Assembly: GCA_021414205.1 (NCBI GenBank)
Contig: JAIOOW010000003.1
Location: forward strand, 186,001 to 250,000
From: Candidatus Anderseniibacteriota bacterium
GTDB taxonomy: Bacteria; Patescibacteria; Andersenbacteria; UBA10190
DNA length: 64,000 bases
Reading direction: 5' to 3'
A program made the position numbers and the translations under genes. The notes under the pieces were generated by a model that did no database searches, was not told the DNA's origin, and saw only the letters and a list, made by a program, of their open reading frames with translations. Shown piece after piece: positions 8,484 to 14,496 of this stretch (the first letter of the stretch is position 1; the number at the start of each line of letters is the position of its first letter).

Positions 8484-9892
8484 CTATGAGCGCGCGAGAA
8501 AATCTTGAGACCAGCCTTGATGCGATTACCCTATGGGAACCGCATATTAGTGCGTTTGTTGAATTAACCAAAGACGAAGCTGAGCGGCAAGTATCCGTGC
8601 TCGAGGTTGATACAGAGCTTGCGGCGAGGCCGCTTGCGGGCATGCCGATTGCAATTAAGGAAAATATCGCAACGACATTCGGGCACACCAATGCTTCATC
8701 GAACATATTGAAAAACTTTGTCTCACCGTTCAATGCTACGGTTACGGATAGGTTATTGTCTGCAGGTGCAATCGTTGTGGGAAAGACTCAGCAAGACGAA
8801 TTCGGAATGGGTTCTAGTACGGAAAATAACGGCCTTCCTCCGCAAACCAAGAATCCATGGGATGTGTCTCGTATCGCCGGCGGAAGCAGCGGTGGATCTG
8901 CTGCAGCAGTTGCAAGTGCGGAAGTGTCAGCAGCATTCGGTACGGATACTGGCGGATCCATTCGTCAGCCCGCAAGTATGTGCGGAGTTGTTGGGGTGAA
9001 ACCGACCTATGGGCGCGTGAGTCGCCATGGACTCTTGGCCTATGGAAGCAGCTTGGATACGGCTGGGCCGATAACGAAAACGGTGCGCGATGCTGCGAAG
9101 ATTCTGGAAGTTATCGCCGGGCAAGATCCGTTAGATGCAACAACTTCGAGCCTCCCGGTTGGCAGCTATGTTAATGCATGCGGCAAGAGTATCGCGGGGC
9201 TCACTATTGGCGTGCCGAAAGAATTTTTTGCGGAAGGGATAGATGCTGAAGTAAAACAAATTATTACTGATGCCATTGCGTCATATAAAGAACAGGGTGC
9301 GATTATTAAAGAAATTTCGTTATCGTTAACGCCCGCAGCAATCGCAGTATATTACCTGATTGCAAAAGCGGAGGCATCTTCAAATTTGGCGCGATACGAT
9401 GGGTTGCGATACGAGGTCGGAGAAGAGCGGATTGAAGCATTGCTCGATCACTATAAAAGAATTCGCGGCGAAGGGTTCGGGCCAGAAGTAAAGCGTGCAA
9501 TTTTAATGGGAACATATGCGTTATCGAGCGGATATGTTGAGGAGTGGTATGGGAAAGCATCGAAAGTGCGAACATTGATTAGAAGGGAGTATGAACAAGC
9601 ATTTCAAGAGGTCGACGTTATTGTAGGGCCCGTATCTCCGGAACCAGCATTCTTGCTCGGAAGCAAATCTTCTGATCCACTCGCGATGTATTTAGCTGAT
9701 GCGTATACGGTGCCAGTCAGTGTTGCCGGATTGCCTGCAATGTCAGTTCCGTGCGGAATGACGAAAAATAATTTACCTGTTGGTTTGCAAATTATCGCAT
9801 CGCATTTTCAAGAAGAAACAATGTTTCAAGTTGCATCCGCATTCGAGGACGCGCACGAATATAAAAATCTTTCTCCAAAGTTACCTCAGTGA
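8480..9892 (+). CDS. gatA: Asp-tRNA(Asn)/Glu-tRNA(Gln) amidotransferase subunit A
   Basis: Amidase subunit that releases ammonia from glutamine for transamidation by GatB. The 470 residues are close to the usual length. The Ser-cisSer-Lys triad is visible: Lys in PIAIKEN, Ser in the glycine-rich GGSSGGSAAAVAS, and Ser in TDTGGSIRQPA. It begins in an ATGA overlap with gatC, so the two are coupled. The stop overlaps by 12 bp the end of the convergent gpmI gene, so the two transcripts meet tail to tail without space for a terminator. Confidence 0.96.
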   Translation: MTMSARENLETSLDAITLWEPHISAFVELTKDEAERQVSVLEVDTELAARPLAGMPIAIKENIATTFGHTNASSNILKNFVSPFNATVTDRLLSAGAIVVGKTQQDEFGMGSSTENNGLPPQTKNPWDVSRIAGGSSGGSAAAVASAEVSAAFGTDTGGSIRQPASMCGVVGVKPTYGRVSRHGLLAYGSSLDTAGPITKTVRDAAKILEVIAGQDPLDATTSSLPVGSYVNACGKSIAGLTIGVPKEFFAEGIDAEVKQIITDAIASYKEQGAIIKEISLSLTPAAIAVYYLIAKAEASSNLARYDGLRYEVGEERIEALLDHYKRIRGEGFGPEVKRAILMGTYALSSGYVEEWYGKASKVRTLIRREYEQAFQEVDVIVGPVSPEPAFLLGSKSSDPLAMYLADAYTVPVSVAGLPAMSVPCGMTKNNLPVGLQIIASHFQEETMFQVASAFEDAHEYKNLSPKLPQ

Positions 9893-11476
9893 CGGCAGGA
9901 GCGATACGCCTGTCATTTGTGCCGGTTTTTCTATGGAAAGAATATCTAAAATAGTTGGCGCAACGTCAGATAATACGCCGATCGGTTTCGATATAATTTG
10001 ATGCATTTCAGTTTCGCTTTTTGGTGCAGATCGTTTGAATTGCTGTGCTACTACGTGAACGATGACCGGGTTCGTTGTGTGATCGGTTTCAATCGCATGA
10101 GTTGTGGGGTTGATCATTTCTTCTGCGTTCCCATGATCTGCCGTTATCAGCATTGCGCCATTATGCGAGAATACCGATTCTTGAATTCGTGCAATGCACG
10201 TATCCACGAAGCTGCACGAAGTAACTGCTGCATCGAAATTTCCCGTATGCCCGACCATATCCGCGTTTGCGAAATTAATAAAATAAATATCGTAATTGTT
10301 TTTATTAATTTCTTCTATTGCTTTGTCTGTTATTTTTTCCGCTTGCATTAGAGGCTCTTCGGAGAAATCGGAAACGCTTGAAGAGGGGATCATGACTCGG
10401 TCTTCGTTCGGATATGGCTGTTCGTTTCCGACATTTAAGTAATACGTTACATGCGCGTATTTTTCTGTTTCTGCGATATGGAATTGTTTTAAATGTGCAT
10501 CCGCAAGCACTTTAGCTAGTGGATTACTCGCGATATCTTCGATGTATGCAGAGGGGCAATCGAATGTATCGTCGTATTTTGCCATTGTGGCAAAGTAGAG
10601 ATTTTGTAATGGTGTTATCGGAAAGCCTGCTTTGCTTGGTTCTATGAATGCTTGGGTAAGTTGGCGAGCGCGGTCTGGTCGAAAATTAAAGAATATAACA
10701 GCGTCGTTATCTTTAATATGCGTTACTGGTTCGCCTCCGCGCGTAAGGGTGGTTGGCGCTATCTTCTCATCAAAAATACCGTTTTTATACGAACGGGCGA
10801 TTGCGCTTGAGGCGGAAGCAGCCCCTTCTCCGCGAGATTTTCCGGTCAGCATGTTATAGGTGCTTTCCGTTCGATCCCAATTATTATTTCTGTCCATCGC
10901 ATAAAATCTTCCTGTTACGGATGCGATCTTTCCAACGGCGAACTTGCCAATCGCATCTTCTAGTCGGTTGATAAAAATAGGAGAGCGTTGTTTTCCGGTA
11001 TCTCGCCCATCGGTGAACATGTGGATATACACGCGCTCATGCATGCCTTGCTGTGCACATGTTTCTAGAAGGGCTATAAGGTGCCTCAAGTGCGAATGAA
11101 CGCCGCCATCGGAAACCATTCCCATAAGATGAAGGTTTGAATGATTTTTTTGGACGTGTTCTATCGCATTTAAGAAGACGGGGTTGGTATAAAACGTTTT
11201 ATCCTGGATTGCTTTATCTATTTTAGGGAGTACTTGATACATGACCCTGCCCGCGCCGATATTGCGGTGTCCGGTTTCAGAATTCCCAACTTCGCCCCAG
11301 GGCAATCCTACTTCTACTCCGGAAGCAGATATTGCCGCGCTCGGATAATTTTTTATATACTCGTCCATCGTCGGCGTGTGTGCAGTTGCGATTGCGTTTC
11401 CTTCTTTTGCAAGACTAATACCCCAGCCGTCCAGAATAATTACGACTAACGGTTTTGGAGGAGCTTGAAATCGCAT
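9881..11476 (-). CDS. gpmI: Phosphoglycerate mutase, 2,3-bisphosphoglycerate-independent
   Basis: Interconverts 3- and 2-phosphoglycerate in lower glycolysis without a bisphosphoglycerate cofactor, using two Mn ions. The 531 residues match the family. The N-terminal metal-binding VVIILDGWG and the phosphoserine site GNSETGH (Ser66) are present, as is the C-terminal TADHGNAEEM metal motif. The start at 11476 follows an extended -10 TGC-TATAAT by seven bases with no ribosome binding site, so the mRNA is probably leaderless. It is convergent with gatA and divergent from nothing else; the initiator tRNA gene lies upstream on the same strand. Confidence 0.96.
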   Translation of the reverse strand: MRFQAPPKPLVVIILDGWGISLAKEGNAIATAHTPTMDEYIKNYPSAAISASGVEVGLPWGEVGNSETGHRNIGAGRVMYQVLPKIDKAIQDKTFYTNPVFLNAIEHVQKNHSNLHLMGMVSDGGVHSHLRHLIALLETCAQQGMHERVYIHMFTDGRDTGKQRSPIFINRLEDAIGKFAVGKIASVTGRFYAMDRNNNWDRTESTYNMLTGKSRGEGAASASSAIARSYKNGIFDEKIAPTTLTRGGEPVTHIKDNDAVIFFNFRPDRARQLTQAFIEPSKAGFPITPLQNLYFATMAKYDDTFDCPSAYIEDIASNPLAKVLADAHLKQFHIAETEKYAHVTYYLNVGNEQPYPNEDRVMIPSSSVSDFSEEPLMQAEKITDKAIEEINKNNYDIYFINFANADMVGHTGNFDAAVTSCSFVDTCIARIQESVFSHNGAMLITADHGNAEEMINPTTHAIETDHTTNPVIVHVVAQQFKRSAPKSETEMHQIISKPIGVLSDVAPTILDILSIEKPAQMTGVSLLPSLR

Positions 11477-11483
11477 GAATTGT

Positions 11484-11492
11484 ATTATAGCA
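11484..11492 (-). promoter_or_regulatory. Extended -10 promoter of gpmI
   Basis: On the minus strand TG-C-TATAAT, perfect for both the extended element and the -10 hexamer, ends seven bases before the ATG. Leaderless start predicted. Confidence 0.65.
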
Positions 11493-11514
11493 CGCGCGCC
11501 TTTTAGCTTTGATG

Positions 11515-11586
11515 TAGCGGGAGCTGGGATTGCACCAGCGATCTCCTGGTTATGAGCCAGGCGAGATACTACTTCTCCATCCCGCG
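11515..11586 (-). tRNA. Initiator tRNA-fMet (CAT) with unusual elbow
   Basis: Cloverleaf with acceptor CGCGGGA/TCCCGC, an unpaired C1 against T72, and A11-T24 in the D stem, both hallmarks of bacterial initiators. Anticodon loop CTCATAA (anticodon CAT). No CCA is encoded. Two features are odd: the D loop is only seven bases with a single G instead of GG, and the T loop reads TGCAATC with G at position 55 where a U (pseudouridine) is nearly universal. The anticodon stem ends in two, not three, G-C pairs. Confidence 0.9.
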
Positions 11587-11603
11587 ATAAACACTGTGCA
11601 GGG

Positions 11604-11632
11604 ACTATACCAGAAAATTATTTTTTTTGCCA
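11604..11632 (-). promoter_or_regulatory. Promoter of the initiator tRNA gene
   Basis: On the minus strand TGGCAA, 17-bp spacer, TATAGT (plus positions 11627-11632 and 11604-11609). Transcription would start a few bases before the tRNA. A consensus TTGACA (minus strand, 11639-11644) further upstream has no good -10 at the right distance. Confidence 0.55.
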
Positions 11633-11669
11633 GTGTGTTGTCAATAAACTGTAACAATTTACTTTTCTA

Positions 11670-11860
11670 AACTATTGCGGCAAGAGCTTGTCAGGGCAAT
11701 AGTGGAACTACGGCCACAGGGGAGTTTTCAGCAGATATGATGCACACAAAATCATATAGCTCGTAAACGTACTTTTTGTGAGTCCTAAGAAGCATCCGGC
11801 CTCTTCGCCACTTGGCGAATAGAGAAACCGGCTTAACAACCCGCCAATTCGGCGGGTTGT
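11670..11860. ncRNA. Structured non-coding stretch between two CAT tRNAs
   Basis: The 308-base gap between the two tRNAs has no plausible gene but is dense in inverted repeats. ACTATTGC/GCAATAGT flanks a 17-base loop at about 11670-11703. ATATGAT/ATCATAT lies at 11735-11757. A compound stem TTCGCC/GGCGAA with outer CCGG/CCGG spans about 11795-11830, and ACAACCCGCC/GGCGGGTTGT lies at 11836-11860. A TATAAT on the minus strand (11864-11869) could start a minus-strand RNA. No motif of RNase P RNA, tmRNA, SRP RNA or 6S RNA is recognised and no T-tract terminator is seen, so strand and ends are open. Confidence 0.4.
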
Positions 11861-11884
11861 CCTATTATAAATACTCTGTATAAT
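11857..11884 (+). promoter_or_regulatory. Promoter of tRNA-Met
   Basis: TTGTCC at 11857-11862, 16-bp spacer, TATAAT at 11879-11884, eleven bases before the tRNA. The -35 uses the right arm of the last hairpin of the preceding structured stretch. Confidence 0.55.
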
Positions 11885-11894
11885 GGCCTGTATT

Positions 11895-11968
11895 GGTGAC
11901 GTAGCTCAGTCGGTTAGAGCGTGGGACTCATAAGCCCGAGGTCGGAGGTTCGATTCCTCCCGTCACCA
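11895..11968 (+). tRNA. tRNA-Met (CAT), elongator (or Ile2)
   Basis: Full cloverleaf: acceptor GGTGACG/CGTCACC, discriminator A, D stem GCTC/GAGC with GG in the loop, T arm GGAGG-TTCGATT-CCTCC, anticodon loop CTCATAA. No CCA is encoded. The fully paired acceptor and normal T loop separate it from the initiator. An A31-G39 mismatch closes the anticodon loop. CAT could also mark a lysidine-modified tRNA-Ile, which sequence alone does not exclude. Confidence 0.88.
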
Positions 11969-12017
11969 CAATAAAAAGGCTATATAGCAAAAAATATCCA
12001 ATCAATCATACAAATAC

Positions 12018-12046
12018 TTGACTTTTTATAAAAAAAAGAGTATTAT
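12018..12046 (+). promoter_or_regulatory. Strong promoter of the folded leader and 65-residue gene
   Basis: TTGACT at 12018-12023, 17-bp spacer, TATTAT at 12041-12046. Transcription would start near 12053, some 145 bases before the coding sequence. Confidence 0.75.
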
Positions 12047-12052
12047 ATCATT

Positions 12053-12197
12053 GTTTCGTGAGGACTGAGAGGTCTTTTACAACATGGTGCGAAGCAGGTG
12101 AGCCCGCTATTGGCGGTGTCAGTGATCTTTTTCGCTGGTCGCCAGTACCGGGCTTACCAAAGTGGTAAGTCTTTGAAGTAAAAAACGGAGGTGTGGC
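12053..12197 (+). promoter_or_regulatory. Folded 5' leader, riboswitch-like
   Basis: A 145-base leader contains a stacked rod of three helices: AGCCCG/CGGGCT (12101-12106 with 12149-12154), TGGCG/CGCCA (12111-12115 with 12140-12144) and CAGTG/CGCTG. The last has a G-U pair only if read as plus-strand RNA. A perfect hairpin CTTACCA-AAG-TGGTAAG (12153-12169) overlaps the right arm of the outer helix by two bases, so the two compete. Shine-Dalgarno GGAGG follows at 12187-12191. No known riboswitch consensus was recognised. Confidence 0.5.
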
Positions 12198-12395
12198 ATG
12201 TTTGTTGTTATTCAGTTTGTTCATCCATCGTTGAGAAGCGCCGTCATAGTACCGGTTCAAAAAGGGCGACTCCCTGAGTCGGTATGGGCTGCTCCGCGCA
12301 TCAACTTCGACATTCTGGGTTTGTTTTCTCAATGGTATGACGCAGCATCCGCTGCTGTCACAGCTCGTCTTGTGTATCGCACAGTAGCCGAGTAA
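12198..12395 (+). CDS. Orphan 65-residue protein behind a folded leader
   Basis: I do not recognise this protein. It is supported as a gene by a near-consensus promoter, a GGAGG Shine-Dalgarno six bases before the ATG, and a strong terminator 30 bp after the stop. The product begins MFVVIQFVHPSLRSAVIVPV, is mildly hydrophobic without a clear membrane helix, and has few charged residues. It forms a one-gene transcription unit between tRNA-Met and another orphan gene. The long folded leader suggests post-transcriptional control. It could alternatively be a regulatory RNA with a short reading frame. Confidence 0.6.
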   Translation: MFVVIQFVHPSLRSAVIVPVQKGRLPESVWAAPRINFDILGLFSQWYDAASAAVTARLVYRTVAE

Positions 12396-12424
12396 ATTCT
12401 GTGTTTTGCTGAACATTAAAATCG

Positions 12425-12460
12425 AGCGGTCTTTATCATTTTGATACTGACCGCTTTTCT
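12425..12460 (+). terminator. Rho-independent terminator
   Basis: AGCGGTC/GACCGCT with an inner TATCA/TGATA extension, followed by TTTTCT. Ends the 65-residue orphan unit. Confidence 0.85.
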
Positions 12461-12472
12461 CTTGGATTCGCA

Positions 12473-12484
12473 ACAACGCGTTGT
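12473..12484 (+). promoter_or_regulatory. 12-bp palindrome before the 125-residue gene
   Basis: ACAACGCGTTGT is a perfect palindrome about 35 bases before the ATG, overlapping a weak -35 candidate (TTGTGG). It could be an operator; no regulator is known. Confidence 0.3.
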
Positions 12485-12519
12485 GGATCAAAGTGGAAAA
12501 ATAATACAAAGGGTTTGCG

Positions 12520-12897
12520 ATGTCGTTTCATTGTTTGCTTGATAACGTTCAGGCGGGCGAGATGCTGCGAGACGTTTCTCAGTGGGAAACGTCAGTCGTG
12601 TGTCTATCTTTTGCACTCGAGTTTTGGGCTATGGGCACAAAACACGGAGTAGGCACTACAGAGAAAGCACAAGAAAAGCTTCAGAAAGTGTTTGTGCTGA
12701 TGGAGCTTTCCAGCCGACTGGATCTGATGGCGAGAAACCATTTTGGCTTTTTGCCAACTAAGAATCGAGTTTGGCGGGGCAAGGAGGCGCGCCACGGTAA
12801 TTTCGTCGGAGCTCTGGCGACGGTTCTTTGTCAGAAGTTTCAGCTTGGTACATTTGAAGAGTTGTTTCGAGCTCATCTGAAAATTGTCGGGCTTTGA
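12520..12897 (+). CDS. Orphan 125-residue soluble protein
   Basis: No family recognised. The ATG follows a modest Shine-Dalgarno AAAGGG at a spacing of six. The product looks soluble and mostly helical, with segments such as EMLRDVSQWETSVVCLSFALEF and a basic middle part around RNHFGFLPTKNRVWRGKEARHG. It is a single-gene unit closed by a terminator 24 bp after the stop. Codon choice is richer in GC-ending codons than the ribosomal genes nearby, as in the other orphan genes of this window. Its function is unknown. Confidence 0.6.
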   Translation: MSFHCLLDNVQAGEMLRDVSQWETSVVCLSFALEFWAMGTKHGVGTTEKAQEKLQKVFVLMELSSRLDLMARNHFGFLPTKNRVWRGKEARHGNFVGALATVLCQKFQLGTFEELFRAHLKIVGL

Positions 12898-12920
12898 GGA
12901 GGTTCTTTGATCATTGTAAG

Positions 12921-12955
12921 CAGTCGGCGCCCTTGGGTGTCGACTGTTTTTCTTT
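12921..12955 (+). terminator. Rho-independent terminator
   Basis: CAGTCG/CGACTG stem with a GC-rich inner part (GCGCCC/GGGTGT) and TTTTTCTTT tail. Confidence 0.85.
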
Positions 12956-12981
12956 ACTTTTACCCTATAGTTTTGTATTGT
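12953..12981 (+). promoter_or_regulatory. Promoter of tRNA-Asp
   Basis: TTTACT at 12953-12958, 17-bp spacer, TATTGT at 12976-12981, ending 15 bases before the tRNA. Confidence 0.5.
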
Positions 12982-12996
12982 AGGAAAACATATATT

Positions 12997-13070
12997 GGGC
13001 CTGAAGTGTAACGGTTTTGCATGTCTCCCTGTCACGGAGAAGGCAGCGGGTTCGACTCCCGTCAGGCCCG
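12997..13070 (+). tRNA. tRNA-Asp (GTC)
   Basis: Acceptor GGGCCTG/CAGGCCC with discriminator G, anticodon loop CTGTCAC (anticodon GTC), T arm GCGGG-TTCGACT-CCCGT. Position 8 is A rather than the usual T, and the D stem has two G-U pairs. CCA is not encoded (CCTG follows). Both discriminator G and the GTC anticodon fit Asp. Confidence 0.93.
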
Positions 13071-13074
13071 CCTG

Positions 13075-13080
13075 TATAAT
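13075..13080 (+). promoter_or_regulatory. -10 box (TATAAT) directly after tRNA-Asp
   Basis: Perfect -10 hexamer four bases after the tRNA, with seven bases to the ATG at 13088. A weak -35 (TTCGAC) lies 18 bp upstream inside the T arm of the tRNA gene. Leaderless start predicted. Confidence 0.55.
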
Positions 13081-13087
13081 AGATAGT

Positions 13088-13501
13088 ATGACAGTTCGTT
13101 TATTCGGCATTGGCACTTTTGCCACATTCTTGTTCTCAACTGGTATTTTAGCGCTCATAATAAGCTGGGTTGACCCAACCAGTAATGCCAGCGCGCTTGC
13201 GATTATATTGTTTTTTCTCGCATTGTTTTTGTCGATCGCGTCATTGTTTTCATTGTTGGGGTACGGAGCTAGAGCGCTTGTTATTCAGGGTCAGCATCCG
13301 GCGCACCGTGTTCGGCCATCGCTTCGCCAAGGGTTATTTTTTGGCATATTTGTGGATATTCTCCTATTCTTACAACTAGAGAGAATTCTGGCATGGTGGG
13401 TGGCAGGGATTATTATTCTTTTATTTGCAGTAGTTGAAATGGTATTTATTTCATATGACAAACATGGAGCAACAACTCGAGGAACTATCGAAGAAAGCTA
13501 A
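13088..13501 (+). CDS. Four-helix inner-membrane protein, unknown function
   Basis: A 137-residue protein made of four predicted membrane helices (about residues 8-28, 37-61, 81-98 and 102-122) with short loops. The basic cytoplasmic-looking segment QGQHPAHRVRPSLRQG lies between helices 2 and 3. The ATG at 13088 is chosen because TATAAT lies seven bases upstream and any longer frame would run through the tRNA-Asp gene. It overlaps the start of pheS by 47 bp, so the two are cotranscribed. Small membrane proteins before pheS are known in CPR genomes, but no function is assigned. Confidence 0.75.
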   Translation: MTVRLFGIGTFATFLFSTGILALIISWVDPTSNASALAIILFFLALFLSIASLFSLLGYGARALVIQGQHPAHRVRPSLRQGLFFGIFVDILLFLQLERILAWWVAGIIILLFAVVEMVFISYDKHGATTRGTIEES

Positions 13502-14495
13502 TGGCGAACTCTCAAGTTGCGAAGATGCACAGGCTCTTGAGGCGTGGCGTGTTGCGTATATTGGAAGAAGCGGGGCCGTATCGGAATTATTGCGAGGAAT
13601 AAAGGATTTATCTGACGAAGATAAAAGAGTAATAGGGAAGAATGGAAATGCATTGCGACGAGAACTGGAAGAAAGGTATCAAGAAAAATTACATGTGTTA
13701 GAAAAAGCGTCGTCGGGCCGAGGCGTACAAGCTACAAGCTATGATCTAGAGGCTGGGGTAGGCCACCTGCATCCTCTTACGCTGACAATGAGCCGCGTGC
13801 ACGAAATTTTCGCATCGTTAGGATTTATAATTGCAGATGGTCCGGAAGTTGAAGAAGCAAAGTTTAATTTTGATTTATTAAATATTCCAGCAGAGCATCC
13901 TGCTCGCGGAGAAGGGGATACGTTCATGGTCGATCCGCTTTCCGTGAACGGTGCTGAGGGTTTGGTGTTGCGCACGCAGACATCGCCTATGCAAATTCGC
14001 AGCGTTGAGGCAATGCGCTTGCATCCGCCGTTTTCCGTCATTGCGCCTGGGCGGGTATTTCGAAAAGAAAAAGTGGATGCGACACATGAATCCACGTTCT
14101 ATCAGTTCGAAGGATTGTCAGTGAGTGAAACGACAAGTATCGCGGATTTTAAATTCATTATAGAAACGTTTTTTTCTACATTTTTTAATGCGGAAGTTAC
14201 TATTCGACTTCGTCCGTCATATTTCCCATTCGTAGAACCGGGGTTTGAAGTAGATATGAGCTGCCCGTTCTGTAAAACGGGATGCAAGGTTTGCAAGTAT
14301 TCAAAATGGATTGAAGTCATGGGCGCCGGCATGGTGCATCCGAATGTGCTCAAGAATATGAATATCGATCCGGAAAAGTATCAGGGGTTTGCATTCGGCG
14401 GGGCTATTGATCGCCTTGCGATGATCCAATACGGCATCAATGATATTCGCTTATTCTGGAGCGGGGATGTTCGGTTTTTAAGGCAATTTTCTTAA
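13455..14495 (+). CDS. pheS: Phenylalanyl-tRNA synthetase alpha subunit
   Basis: Catalytic subunit of the heterotetrameric enzyme that charges tRNA-Phe. The protein has 346 residues, with an N-terminal coiled coil (about 1-95), then the class II core: motif 1 around HPLTLTMSRVHEIFASLGF, motif 2 GRVFRKEKVDATHESTFYQ, and motif 3 FAFGGAIDRLAMIQYG. The Cys-rich CPFCKTGCKVCKYSKW stretch, where most bacteria have CKVCGGSGW, is retained. The ATG at 13455 lies inside the preceding membrane-protein gene; another Met three codons later is possible. pheT follows after one base. Confidence 0.96.
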   Translation: MTNMEQQLEELSKKANGELSSCEDAQALEAWRVAYIGRSGAVSELLRGIKDLSDEDKRVIGKNGNALRRELEERYQEKLHVLEKASSGRGVQATSYDLEAGVGHLHPLTLTMSRVHEIFASLGFIIADGPEVEEAKFNFDLLNIPAEHPARGEGDTFMVDPLSVNGAEGLVLRTQTSPMQIRSVEAMRLHPPFSVIAPGRVFRKEKVDATHESTFYQFEGLSVSETTSIADFKFIIETFFSTFFNAEVTIRLRPSYFPFVEPGFEVDMSCPFCKTGCKVCKYSKWIEVMGAGMVHPNVLKNMNIDPEKYQGFAFGGAIDRLAMIQYGINDIRLFWSGDVRFLRQFS

Positions 14496-14496
14496 T

